This document shows, one piece after another, positions 32,536 to 40,328 of a stretch of DNA of 64,000 nt (positions are counted from its first letter, which is position 1; every line of letters starts with the position of its first letter). The notes beneath the pieces were generated by a model, which saw nothing but the letters and a program-made list of their open reading frames with translations, was not told the DNA's origin and did not search any database. The position numbers and the translations under genes are program-made. The stretch comes from CAWUKT01 sp964352215 (GTDB taxonomy: Bacteria > Bacteroidota > Bacteroidia > J057 > JADKCL01), in contig CAYGRE010000028.1 in the NCBI GenBank assembly GCA_964352215.1, positions 1 to 64,000 of the forward strand. The letters are read 5' to 3'.

Positions 32536-33192
32536 TCATATCACCATTTCAGGAGCATCGTCACTGGCTACCAACCGACCTTCTGTTTTGGACCGGATCT
32601 CCTCTACTGAAACCCCAGGGGCTCTTTCCAGTAGATGGAATCCATCTTCGGTGATGTCAAACACTCCTAAGTCGGTAACGACCTTCTTTACACATTTGAC
32701 ACCCGTGATGGGGAGGTCACATTTGCTGAGAAGCTTTGAATCCCCCCTTTTATTGGTGTGGAACATGGCCACGATGATATTGTCGGCAGAGGAGACCAAA
32801 TCCATTGCTCCTCCCATTCCTTTGACCATCTTCCCGGGAATCTTCCAGTTGGCGATGTCTCCGTTGTCTGCGATCTGCATGGCTCCCAGTACGGTCAGTT
32901 GTACGTGACCACCCCGGATCATGGCGAAGCTGGTAGCCGAGTCAAAGAGGCTTGAACCAGGCAAAGTGGTTACCGTCTGCTTACCGGCATTGATCAGGTC
33001 AGCGTCCACCTTGTCTTCATAAGGAAAAGGCCCCATACCGAGCAGACCGTTTTCTGACTGGAGGATCACTTCGATGTCATCCGGAACGTAGTTGGCGACC
33101 AAGGTCGGAATACCAATTCCCAGGTTGACGTAAAACCCATCTTGCAATTCTTGCGCGATGCGTTGGGCGATCTGTTGTTTTGAAAGCGCCAT
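32536..33192 (-). CDS. scoB: 3-oxoacid CoA-transferase subunit B
   Basis: The 218-residue beta subunit of succinyl-CoA:3-ketoacid CoA-transferase has YVNLGIGIPTLVANYVP, the catalytic Glu in LQSENGLLGMGPFP, and GGAMDLV near the middle. With ScoA it transfers CoA between succinyl-CoA and acetoacetate or related acids. It follows scoA by 47 nt on the same strand. Confidence 0.95.
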   Translation of the reverse strand: MALSKQQIAQRIAQELQDGFYVNLGIGIPTLVANYVPDDIEVILQSENGLLGMGPFPYEDKVDADLINAGKQTVTTLPGSSLFDSATSFAMIRGGHVQLTVLGAMQIADNGDIANWKIPGKMVKGMGGAMDLVSSADNIIVAMFHTNKRGDSKLLSKCDLPITGVKCVKKVVTDLGVFDITEDGFHLLERAPGVSVEEIRSKTEGRLVASDDAPEMVI

Positions 33193-33239
33193 ATATAATT
33201 TCGTGCTTTTTTGAGTTGAAGATTAGAACCTGAGCAAAC

Positions 33240-33935
33240 TTATCGGGAGCGGACAGTACGCTGCTCGATCCGTTTTTCATAATCGGTTCCCTTGAATATT
33301 CTCTGGACAAATATGCCCGGTGTGTGGATCTGGTTCGGATCAAGTTCTCCCGGCTCTACCAGTTCCTCTACTTCAGCAACCGTGATTTTCCCTGCCATCG
33401 CCATCATTGGGTTGAAATTCCGGGCGGTTCCTTTGAAGATAAGATTGCCGTGAGAGTCACCTTTCCACGCTTTTACCAAGGCAAAATCGGCTCTGAGCCA
33501 ATGTTCCAGCAAATAGAACTTGTCGTTGAATTCGCGTAGTTCTTTTCCGTCAGCAACTTCGGTACCATAACCTGCCGGCGTGTAAAAGGCTGGAATTCCA
33601 GCCCCTCCGGCACGGATACGCTCGGCCAGGGTTCCTTGAGGGATCAGATCTACTTCCAATTCTCCACTGAGCAATTGGCGTTCGAATTCTGCATTTTCCC
33701 CAACATAGGAAGAGATCATCTTTTTTACCTGCCGGGTTTGCAACATCAGCCCAATGCCAAAATCATCCACCCCTGCATTGTTGGAGATACAGGTCAACCC
33801 CTTCACTCCTAGTTTCACCAAGGCTGAAATACTGTTCTCGGGAATTCCGCACAAACCGAAGCCTCCCAACATCAGGGTCATATTGTCCTCGATGCCTTTG
33901 ATCGCTTCATCTGCGTTTGGATATACTTTATTCAT
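33240..33935 (-). CDS. scoA: 3-oxoacid CoA-transferase subunit A
   Basis: The 231-residue alpha subunit has LMLGGFGLCGIPENSI, the LTCISNNAGVDDFGIGLML block, GGAGIPAFYTPAGYGT and NFNPMMAMAGKITVAEVEE. The start is ATG 33935 (MNKVYPNADEAIKGI), in line with the family; an in-frame codon 54 nt upstream would add an atypical extension. A -7-like TAGTTTTA (minus strand 33967-33960) lies about 25 nt upstream. It is the first gene of the scoA-scoB-lipoprotein-pduO run. Confidence 0.95.
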   Translation of the reverse strand: MNKVYPNADEAIKGIEDNMTLMLGGFGLCGIPENSISALVKLGVKGLTCISNNAGVDDFGIGLMLQTRQVKKMISSYVGENAEFERQLLSGELEVDLIPQGTLAERIRAGGAGIPAFYTPAGYGTEVADGKELREFNDKFYLLEHWLRADFALVKAWKGDSHGNLIFKGTARNFNPMMAMAGKITVAEVEELVEPGELDPNQIHTPGIFVQRIFKGTDYEKRIEQRTVRSR

Positions 33936-34125
33936 AAGATTCTTTATTTTCAGGTAGGATAAAACTAAGGCGAATTTTAAAGATTTCATACTCTTTGTCT
34001 CATCATCAAGCTCACATTTTCAGTGCCTTTTGGCAGGAATTCAATTGCATTGCCCTATTTGGTGGTCAATGAGGAGGAATAGAACTTGGTATCATTCCCG
34101 GCAATGTTCTAAATTTACGACTTCT

Positions 34126-34133
34126 TAATTTTG
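34126..34133 (+). promoter_or_regulatory. -7 element directly before moxR, near-leaderless
   Basis: TAATTTTG is an exact TAnnTTTG match and ends 6 nt before ATG 34140. There is no clear -33 TTTG. Transcription would begin at or within about 3 nt of the start codon. Confidence 0.55.
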
Positions 34134-34139
34134 GACGAG

Positions 34140-35138
34140 ATGGACACAGGATATATGCAATCAGAACTGGAAAGCAATGTACACAAGGTACAAGCGCAAA
34201 TTAAGGCACTCGAAGCTGAACTTGAAAAAGTGGTGGTTGGTCAGAAGAAAATGATTAACCGTTTGTTGATTGGCCTTTTTGCAAATGGGCATATTCTTTT
34301 GGAGGGTGTACCCGGTTTGGCAAAAACCCTTACGGTTTCCTCTCTGGCAGAAGTTCTGGACCTCCGCTTCAAACGGGTTCAGTTCACCCCTGACCTGTTG
34401 CCCGCTGACCTGATCGGAACACTTATTTACAACCAGAAGGAAGGTAGTTTCGAAGTAAAGAAAGGTCCAATTTTTGCGAATATTGTCCTCGCTGATGAGA
34501 TCAACCGTTCACCGGCAAAGGTTCAGTCAGCGCTGTTGGAGGCAATGCAAGAGAAGCAAGTCACCATCGGGGAAACCACTTTTCCATTGGACATGCCGTT
34601 CCTGGTCATGGCTACCCAAAATCCAGTTGAACAGGAAGGTACTTATCCGCTGCCTGAGGCGCAGGTTGACCGCTTCATGATGAAAGTCCACGTGGGCTAC
34701 CCGACCAAGGTAGAGGAACGGGAAATCATGCGCAGAATGGCAAAGACTACGAAGTCAGATCCGCTGCGGCAGATCATGTCCAAAGCGGATATATTCCATG
34801 TTCGCAGCCTGGTAGATGGCATTAAGATTGATGCACGCCTCGAAGATTATATTGTGGATCTGGTATGTAGCACCCGCGAACCTGCTGCGTACAATATGCA
34901 AAACGTTGCCAAGTACATTGAATTTGGAGCTTCTCCACGTGCCGGGATCGCGCTGCACCTGGGCGCCAGGGCTCACGCTATGATGGAAGGCCGGAGTTTT
35001 GTACTGCCCGAGGACATCAAAGCCATCGCTGGTGACATCCTCAACCACCGGGTCATTCTCAATTATGAGGCGGAAGCCGACGAGATTACCTCTATCCAGG
35101 TTGTCGAAAAAATTCTTCGCACGGTCCCCCTACCCTGA
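34140..35138 (+). CDS. MoxR-family AAA+ ATPase
   Basis: The 332-residue MoxR ATPase has Walker A GVPGLAKT, Walker B ILADEINRSPAKVQSALLEA, sensor 1 MATQNPVEQEGTYPLPEAQ and a C-terminal lid helix bundle (GASPRAGIALHLGARAHA). MoxR proteins work as chaperone-like ATPases with VWA proteins such as Bat proteins. Here the usual DUF58/VWA neighbours are absent, and a GT-C membrane protein gene follows with overlapping TGATG. Start: ATG 34140; the in-frame TTG at 34131 is part of the -7 element. Confidence 0.95.
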   Translation: MDTGYMQSELESNVHKVQAQIKALEAELEKVVVGQKKMINRLLIGLFANGHILLEGVPGLAKTLTVSSLAEVLDLRFKRVQFTPDLLPADLIGTLIYNQKEGSFEVKKGPIFANIVLADEINRSPAKVQSALLEAMQEKQVTIGETTFPLDMPFLVMATQNPVEQEGTYPLPEAQVDRFMMKVHVGYPTKVEEREIMRRMAKTTKSDPLRQIMSKADIFHVRSLVDGIKIDARLEDYIVDLVCSTREPAAYNMQNVAKYIEFGASPRAGIALHLGARAHAMMEGRSFVLPEDIKAIAGDILNHRVILNYEAEADEITSIQVVEKILRTVPLP

Positions 35139-36775
35139 TGATCACCCTCCGCCGTGGTGATTATTTCTTCTTCTTTATTCTGATCAGCTCGCTGGTCCTT
35201 GCCTGGTTGCTGCGGCATACCGAGGACGATGCCTTCATCACTTTCAGGTACAGTCGGCACCTGGCCGAAGGCATTGGCGCGGTCTGGAATCCAGCTGATT
35301 CTCCTCCCGTAGAAGGTTATTCCAATTTCCTGTGGATGGTATTGATGGCAATTCCCCATTTGCTGGGCATGGAGGTGGTCGGTTTTTCCCAGATGCTTGG
35401 CCTGTTTTTTTGGGGCTTGAACCTGTGGGTGAGTTGGCGCTTGATCCAATTGCTGATTCCTTCTTTCTTGCTTCGCGTGGTTGCCCTTGCGGCCATAGCT
35501 TTGAACTATACCTTGCTGGGTTATGCAACTGGGGGAATGGAAACTTCTATGAATGGGTTTCTATGTTCGCTATTCTTTTATGGGGTGATAAATATTTTGA
35601 TGACCCGGCCATTTTCTTTAGATAAGGGATCCAAAGCTAGTGGGGCTCCGTCCATGCGGTTGGGTAGTCTGGGATTGTTAAGTGCCTTGCTGATTCTGAG
35701 CAGGCATGACAATCTCATCTTTGTTGCCCTGGCTCTGGGATTGATCCTGGTGAAGGGGTGGAAGGAAGGGGCTCTTTCCCCCAGATTGTTGAAGTTTCTG
35801 ATTGCTCCTTTTATCCTACTGAGCCTGTTGTTTTTCCTGAGGCTGTCTTTTTATGGACAGCCCTTGCCCAACACCTTCTATGTGAAAGGTCCGGGCGGTG
35901 ATCTGAGCGAAGGGCTCTTCTATGTCATCAGCTTTGTTCTGGTCTATGGATTGTTTATTCCTTTACTGCTGCTTTTACTGCGCGGGCTGAAACACCTTGG
36001 GAATAACTTTGTCCTGTCCTTCCTGGGCTGCACAGTTGGGTTGTGGATGGTGTACCTGGTCCTGATTGGAGGAGATTATATGGAATTCCGAATGTGGGTT
36101 CCAGTGATTCCTGTCACCATTGTTGGCCTGGCCTGTTGGCTGGGCATTGCGGGTGTGCGCACCTCGCTGAATGCTGCGCTGATGGGCTTGCTGATCGTGT
36201 TCAGTGGTGCACATGCTTATGCCCATAGTCGTTTGTACCAGTTGCGCTTTGTAACCGCGATTCATCCGGCCGTTTCGGACAGTGCTCCCCCCTATCTGAG
36301 TATGGTGGAGCAGGCGCATGGGATTCAGCAGTTGCTGAAGGGACCACTCATTTTTGCAACCGGTAATTGCGGCGCTTATGCATACTACAATGACCGTATC
36401 CAGTGGATCGACCTTTATGGCCTCAATGACCACTGGATTGCGCGGAATGGCATTTCCCGGGACTTTGGGCCGGGCCACCGGCTGGTTGCTCCTTTTGAGC
36501 ACCTGGTCGATCGTGGTACACATCTGGTTTCGGTAGCCTGTCTCCATGACAGCCAGTTGGCGGAACAACGTCCTTACAATAACCGGGAGGCATCCTTTGA
36601 TGCCGTGCTGGCTGCCTATCGTCCTGAAAATGGTGATGCTAATGTCCGGGTTCTCGAAATTCCCGTTGCTCAGGAATTTACTTTACTATGCCTTTATCTG
36701 CACTCTCATCCTGATATAGAAGCACTTATAAATGCTGGAGAAATCCCTGCACCAAAACCCCTGAATTTTTATTGA
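35138..36775 (+). CDS. GT-C-type membrane glycosyltransferase-like protein
   Basis: The 545-residue protein has about ten membrane helices and a soluble C-terminal domain (from ~390). The first loop carries HTEDDAFITFRYSRHLAEG then PPVEGYSNFLW, the signature of AftB-like GT-C transferases that use polyprenyl-phosphate sugars, with the DD motif as likely catalytic site. The soluble part (GNCGAYAYYNDRIQWIDLYG) resembles the C-terminal domain of that group. Donor and acceptor are unknown; an envelope glycan is the reasonable guess. Start ATG 35138 overlaps the moxR stop by one base. Confidence 0.8.
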   Translation: MITLRRGDYFFFFILISSLVLAWLLRHTEDDAFITFRYSRHLAEGIGAVWNPADSPPVEGYSNFLWMVLMAIPHLLGMEVVGFSQMLGLFFWGLNLWVSWRLIQLLIPSFLLRVVALAAIALNYTLLGYATGGMETSMNGFLCSLFFYGVINILMTRPFSLDKGSKASGAPSMRLGSLGLLSALLILSRHDNLIFVALALGLILVKGWKEGALSPRLLKFLIAPFILLSLLFFLRLSFYGQPLPNTFYVKGPGGDLSEGLFYVISFVLVYGLFIPLLLLLLRGLKHLGNNFVLSFLGCTVGLWMVYLVLIGGDYMEFRMWVPVIPVTIVGLACWLGIAGVRTSLNAALMGLLIVFSGAHAYAHSRLYQLRFVTAIHPAVSDSAPPYLSMVEQAHGIQQLLKGPLIFATGNCGAYAYYNDRIQWIDLYGLNDHWIARNGISRDFGPGHRLVAPFEHLVDRGTHLVSVACLHDSQLAEQRPYNNREASFDAVLAAYRPENGDANVRVLEIPVAQEFTLLCLYLHSHPDIEALINAGEIPAPKPLNFY

Positions 36776-36794
36776 ATATTCTTTGTGTAAATGC

Positions 36795-36824
36795 TTGTCC
36801 AAAATCGCAAAATAATTAACTTTG
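36795..36824 (+). promoter_or_regulatory. Promoter of tRNA-Arg
   Basis: TTG at 36795-36797, 19 nt, TAACTTTG at 36817-36824 (exact TAnnTTTG). The mature tRNA begins 11 nt after the element. Confidence 0.75.
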
Positions 36825-36834
36825 CCATCCGTTT

Positions 36835-36908
36835 GCACCAGTAGCTCAACTGGATAGAGCACCTCACTACGGATGAGGAGGTTGAGGGTTCGAATCCTTC
36901 CTGGTGTA
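36835..36908 (+). tRNA. tRNA-Arg (anticodon ACG)
   Basis: The 74-nt cloverleaf has acceptor GCACCAG/CTGGTGT (one G-U pair), a D-arm with AGCTCAACTGGATAGAGC, an anticodon arm with loop CTACGGA (anticodon ACG), and a T-arm with GGTTCGAATCC. Discriminator A; no encoded CCA. Strong own promoter upstream and terminator downstream. Confidence 0.95.
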
Positions 36909-36911
36909 CAC

Positions 36912-36956
36912 AAAGGGACTGCAAGATAATCTTATCCTGCGGTCCCTTTCCTTTTT
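36912..36956 (+). terminator. Terminator after tRNA-Arg
   Basis: An 18-nt arm (36912-36929) pairs with 36932-36949 with only two imperfect positions (GGGAC...GTCCC, GATAA...TTATC), followed by CCTTTTTC. It starts 3 nt behind the tRNA. Confidence 0.9.
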
Positions 36957-37686
36957 CGGCCCTTCCAGCCTGTATTCAGGCCGAAATAAGTAGGACTTCA
37001 TTGATCGGGGGTGTCCGAAGTCGCCCTTCGGTTTTATTACAGTTTCCCTTCACCTCCGAGGAAAACTCAAATTTTCAAACGAACCGTTTCTGTTCAACTG
37101 CTACAAAATTGTAAATGGGAAGTTCCAGCCTTGATAGCCTTGCTCTCCAAACCTCCACTAAGCAGGACGTACCTTTTCGGTGCTTTGCTACTTAAAATGA
37201 CAGTATGGATATACAAAGGCGCACCTCCTTACCCTCAAACTTGAGGGTCAAAAGGCGCAAGACTGAGAGATAGGAAGCCGCAGGACTGAGGGTATGGACC
37301 CGCAGATCTGAGGGGCATGATCCGCAAATTTGCAGAGTAATACCCTCAAGCATGATGGTATTACTATCATAATTTACGTCTTCGGTAATGGAAAGCTGCG
37401 CCACCACAGTCGCAGCCACGAACCCGGATAGTTTCTCCCTCCCAGGTTCCTGGCCGAGACCAGTTAAGGGCAATACTATCAACAGTAATGGTAAGTCTTC
37501 GAACACCTGCGACTTGGTAAGGGAACGCTTGCTCGGCAAAATGATTCTTTTTCCATCATCCAAAGGCCTGTACAAGAACTTGGCAATGGAAAGCTATACC
37601 TGGGACTGGTTGAAGCAGAGAGGTGGTTGCAGGAAAAAAAGCATGAATGATTGGAAACTTATCCCCAACTTAAAGACCAAAAACCA
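36957..37686. other. 730-nt gene-free stretch with hairpins and a repeat array
   Basis: No convincing gene is visible. TTCGGCC/GGCCGAA (36955-36961 and 36979-36985) and CCGAA/TTCGG followed by TTTTATT (37015-37035) are further small hairpins. A 22-nt repeat array occupies 37241-37342. The open frames here (37011-37244, 37192-37575, 37388-37774) have no recognisable protein character and overlap one another on both strands. Confidence 0.6.
37241..37342. repeat. 22-nt degenerate tandem array
   Basis: Four head-to-tail units (37241-37262, 37263-37285, 37286-37307, 37308-37329) and a partial fifth follow CTGAGGGnATGGnnCCGCAGAT. The GCAG and TGAGGG words at about 22-nt period are shared with the array at 7143-7273, so both may belong to one repeat family. 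Confidence 0.65.
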
Positions 37687-38439
37687 ATGTTCACCAAAGC
37701 GATCGTCAGAAAACCAGGGATCAACTTTGCCGATGGGATTACCTCCGCAGACGAAGGCAGGCCGGATTTTCTAAAAGCCCTGGAACAGCATGCATCCTAT
37801 TGCGACGCGTTGCGGCAATGCGGGCTGAAAATATTTGTACTTGAGGCGGATGAGCGATTTCCAGATGGGTGCTTTGTCGAAGATACTGCTGTGGTTGCTG
37901 AGCAGATGGCAGTCATTACCAAGCCGGGAGATCCAAGCAGGGCTGGAGAAGAAAAAAGCATTGCTGAAATTCTTGGGAGGTTCAGAAAATTGGAATGGAT
38001 TGAAGCACCCGGCAATCTGGAGGGTGGAGATATCATGCAGGTAAATAATCATTTCTATATCGGTGTTTCAAAAAGAACCAATTCGGATGGGGCAAGACAA
38101 TTGGCGACGATCCTTTCAAATTATGGATACACTTCCTCGAATGTCCCGGTGGAAACTGTCCTGCATCTGAAAACAGGGGTTACTTACCTTGGAAATAACA
38201 ACTTCATTGCGGTCGATGAATTCTCCACTGCCTTTGCAGCTTCTAATGTCATCGAACTTAGCCCGGATGAATATTACCACGCCAATTGCTTGTTGATCAA
38301 CGGCCACCTACTGGTTCCCAAGGGATACCCCAATGCGAGACGGGAGATTGAAGGATTGGAATACCAAATCATTGAGGTTGAAATGTCCGAGTATAGAAAG
38401 ATGGATGGTGGCCTGACTTGCTTGTCATTGCTTTTTTGA
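37687..38439 (+). CDS. Dimethylarginine dimethylaminohydrolase/arginine deiminase-fold amidinohydrolase
   Basis: The 250-residue protein has the single-domain pentein fold of DDAH and related amidinohydrolases. The substrate-binding loop is RFPDGCFVEDTAVV, followed by NLEGGDIMQV, the catalytic His in VLHLKTGVTYL and the nucleophile Cys near the end in GGLTCLSL. It should hydrolyse dimethylarginine, arginine or a similar guanidine, releasing an amine and citrulline-like product; the exact substrate is unclear. ATG 37687 matches the family start (MFTKAIVRKPG); the in-frame TTG at 37651 is rejected. It stands alone. Confidence 0.85.
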   Translation: MFTKAIVRKPGINFADGITSADEGRPDFLKALEQHASYCDALRQCGLKIFVLEADERFPDGCFVEDTAVVAEQMAVITKPGDPSRAGEEKSIAEILGRFRKLEWIEAPGNLEGGDIMQVNNHFYIGVSKRTNSDGARQLATILSNYGYTSSNVPVETVLHLKTGVTYLGNNNFIAVDEFSTAFAASNVIELSPDEYYHANCLLINGHLLVPKGYPNARREIEGLEYQIIEVEMSEYRKMDGGLTCLSLLF

Positions 38440-38478
38440 TACTCAACATCTTTACTTAAATCTCCACTGAGGCCTTCT

Positions 38479-38502
38479 TTCCCATCAGACTTCCCATCAG
38501 GC
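38479..38502. repeat. 12-nt direct repeat duplicating a stop-codon region
   Basis: TTCCCATCAGAC (38479-38490) and TTCCCATCAGGC (38491-38502) are adjacent and differ at one base. The second contains the TGA stop (38499-38497) of the minus-strand peptidase gene. Confidence 0.6.
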
Positions 38503-39435
38503 ACCTTCTCCATAAATCTCAATCTTGCCCGCTTCTCCGGCCCGTCGGCTGCCCCGGTACATACCTTCGGTATTGAACGGTAAGGCGATATTTCCTTTGG
38601 CATCCACCGCGATCAGACCACCATCCCCGTTGATCCGGGGAAGTCGGTGGTGGACCACTTCCCGGCAGGCTTCCTCCAGGCTGAGGCCTTTGTATTCCAT
38701 CAGACAGGACACGTCATAGGCGGCGACACCGCGGATAAAATACTCCCCACTCCCGGTACAGGAAACGGCACAGGTCAGGTTATTGGCATAAGTTCCTGCA
38801 CCGATCATTGGGCTGTCCCCTACTCTGCCGAACCGTTTATTGGTCATCCCTCCGGTGGAGGTAGCAGCAGCAACATTCCCAAACTGGTCCAGGGCTACCG
38901 CGCCCACTGTCCCAAACTTGTGGTCTTTATTGGAACTGTGGTCCAACTGAACCTGGTCCGAACCCTTGATTTCCTGCCATTGCTGGTACCGGAATTCATC
39001 GTGAAACCATTCCTGGGCTTCGAATTTACTCCCCACACTGCGGGCAAATTCTTCCGCTCCTTCTCCACAAAGGAATACGTGCCCGGATTGCTCCATCACT
39101 TTGCGGGCAAGTGAGATCGGATTCCTCACCCCCTTGATCAAGGAGACGGCCCCGGCTTCAAGCGAGCTCCCCTCCATGATCGAAGCATCCATTTCATGGG
39201 TTCCGGTAGCGGTAAACACGGAGCCCCGGCCAGCATTGAACAAAGGACTGTCCTCCAATTGGACAACCGCCAACTCTACCGCATCCAGGGCGCTGCCTCC
39301 TTTTTCCAGGGTCTGGAAACCAATGTTCAAAGCATTTTCAAGCGCAGCGGAATACGCGGCCTCTTTTTCCGGAGTCATTTCTGCTTTCAGTATGGTTCCG
39401 GCCCCACCGTGAATGGCTATCGTATATTTTTTCAT
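38497..39435 (-). CDS. Isoaspartyl peptidase/type III L-asparaginase
   Basis: The 312-residue Ntn-hydrolase precursor is expected to self-cleave before the nucleophile Thr in HKFGTVGAVALDQFGN. Other family blocks are YTIAIHGGAG near the start, GGSALDAVELAVVQLEDSP, NAGRGSVFTATGTHEMDAS, STGGMTNKRFGRVGDSPMIG and the oxyanion region SCTGSGE. It removes isoaspartyl residues from peptides and hydrolyses asparagine. Start ATG 39435 (MKKYTIAIHGG) is the family start; the 26-codon upstream extension is not. Confidence 0.95.
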   Translation of the reverse strand: MKKYTIAIHGGAGTILKAEMTPEKEAAYSAALENALNIGFQTLEKGGSALDAVELAVVQLEDSPLFNAGRGSVFTATGTHEMDASIMEGSSLEAGAVSLIKGVRNPISLARKVMEQSGHVFLCGEGAEEFARSVGSKFEAQEWFHDEFRYQQWQEIKGSDQVQLDHSSNKDHKFGTVGAVALDQFGNVAAATSTGGMTNKRFGRVGDSPMIGAGTYANNLTCAVSCTGSGEYFIRGVAAYDVSCLMEYKGLSLEEACREVVHHRLPRINGDGGLIAVDAKGNIALPFNTEGMYRGSRRAGEAGKIEIYGEGA

Positions 39436-39512
39436 GGTTGAAGCAATATTAGTAAGTTGAAAGCAATATCGGCACGCTGGGGACCAATATTCGTGCGTCA
39501 AGTTCAAAATCA
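39436..39512. repeat. ~21-nt degenerate tandem repeat between two minus-strand genes
   Basis: CAATAT occurs at 39444, 39464 and 39485, each in a similar setting (GAAGCAATATTAGT, GAAAGCAATATCGGCACG, GACCAATATTCGTGCG). The array fills the gap from the stop of the ABA4-like gene to the start of the peptidase gene. Confidence 0.5.
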
Positions 39513-39959
39513 TCCAACCGAATTATCCTCCGGTGCAATTCGTTTGAGGAACACGGCACGGGTGATAAAGTAAAGCAGCAATCCAATCGGCCCATACAGA
39601 CATGTCAATACCAGGCTGGGAATTGTCCAGTAGTGTGGGATATTGTGCTTGCGAGCATTTCCAACTTCCCAGGCACCAATGAACAAATCGAAAGCCAGGT
39701 AGTGAATCCAACCAGCTAACAGCGCTTTTGGATTTTTAAATAATAGCGCCACTTCTGCCAGGGAACCAAATCCACCTTCTCCTTCGTCTCCCAAGGTCAG
39801 AATAACTACCACCAGATAGATGCCCGCGATTACCAGGCTTGCGAATCCCGATAAGGTGATCATACGGGTGAACTTCCACTTTGGCAGCAGTATAAGCAGG
39901 CCCCACCCCACCATGGCAATACCTGTACAAATTGAAAATAATAACTCCAGTGTTTTCAT
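39510..39959 (-). CDS. ABA4-like (DUF4281) membrane protein
   Basis: The 149-residue protein has four membrane helices and the ABA4-like signature WIHYLAFDLFIGAWEVGNAR followed by PHYWTIPSLVLTCLYGPIG. Plant ABA4 acts in neoxanthin formation; in bacteria the role is unknown, possibly in carotenoid or membrane lipid chemistry. No carotenoid gene is adjacent. The next gene on this strand starts 75 nt further on, across a tandem repeat. Confidence 0.85.
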   Translation of the reverse strand: MKTLELLFSICTGIAMVGWGLLILLPKWKFTRMITLSGFASLVIAGIYLVVVILTLGDEGEGGFGSLAEVALLFKNPKALLAGWIHYLAFDLFIGAWEVGNARKHNIPHYWTIPSLVLTCLYGPIGLLLYFITRAVFLKRIAPEDNSVG

Positions 39960-40017
39960 ATTCCTTTATTAAAGCTGGCAAGAAAACCAATAGCGCATCT
40001 ACCCGGTACCAGAAGTC

Positions 40018-40052
40018 TCCAATTTCCAAAACTTACAATTTGGGAAATTGGA
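40018..40052. repeat. 10-bp perfect inverted repeat
   Basis: TCCAATTTCC (40018-40027) and GGAAATTGGA (40043-40052) can form a hairpin with a 15-nt loop, between the ABA4-like gene start and the intron remnant. Its function is not visible. Confidence 0.45.
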
Positions 40053-40081
40053 TGGGACTCATCCAAACTTATGGTAATCCA

Positions 40082-40267
40082 GTAGGAAGATAGTGAGGGA
40101 ATAATACTCCATCTATCTGTCCTCACACCGCCTTACGTACGGTTCCGTATACGGCGGTTCATAAGTTTTCGATTTCCAGTGATATAAACGATCGTTCGGC
40201 TAACACTTCCCCTTGACGGGCATGTTCGGGACTTGCCCCCTGGAGTATCGCGCCACGCCAGGCGCAC
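40082..40267 (-). mobile_element. Group II (IIC-type) intron remnant, ORF and most of the ribozyme deleted
   Basis: Read on the minus strand, the element begins GTGCGCCTGGCGTGG (40267 on). It contains GGGGGCAAGTCCCGAACA and GTGTTAGCCGAACG of domain I, then jumps straight to the domain V-like hairpin GAACCGCCGTATACGG ... CGTACG ... GGCGGTGTGAGG (about 40160-40121). A domain VI-like stem with a bulged A follows (40119-40087), ending TTCCTAC at 40082. These words and their order match group IIC introns such as that of Oceanobacillus iheyensis as I remember it, including the CGC catalytic triad. At 186 nt it lacks domains II-IV and the reverse transcriptase and cannot splice. It starts 5 nt after a terminator hairpin, the preferred IIC target. 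Confidence 0.8.
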
Positions 40268-40271
40268 TATG

Positions 40272-40302
40272 AAAAAAGGGCCGACCAACTGGTCGACCCT
40301 TC
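40272..40302 (-). terminator. Terminator of the large lipoprotein gene
   Basis: On the minus strand AAGGGTCGACCA pairs with TGGTCGGCCCTT, followed by TTTTTT. It lies 27 nt past the stop at 40329; the intron remnant begins directly behind the T-tract. Confidence 0.9.
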
Positions 40303-40328
40303 TTCTTCTAATATCTCTTAAGTGTTCC

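Noticed and set aside
36835..37686. Integrated element using tRNA-Arg as attachment site
   Set aside because: No integrase gene and no second copy of the tRNA 3' end is visible within the window; the terminator directly after the tRNA is intact.
37388..37774. 128-codon ORF before the DDAH-like gene
   Set aside because: Runs out of frame into the amidinohydrolase gene and has no recognisable features.
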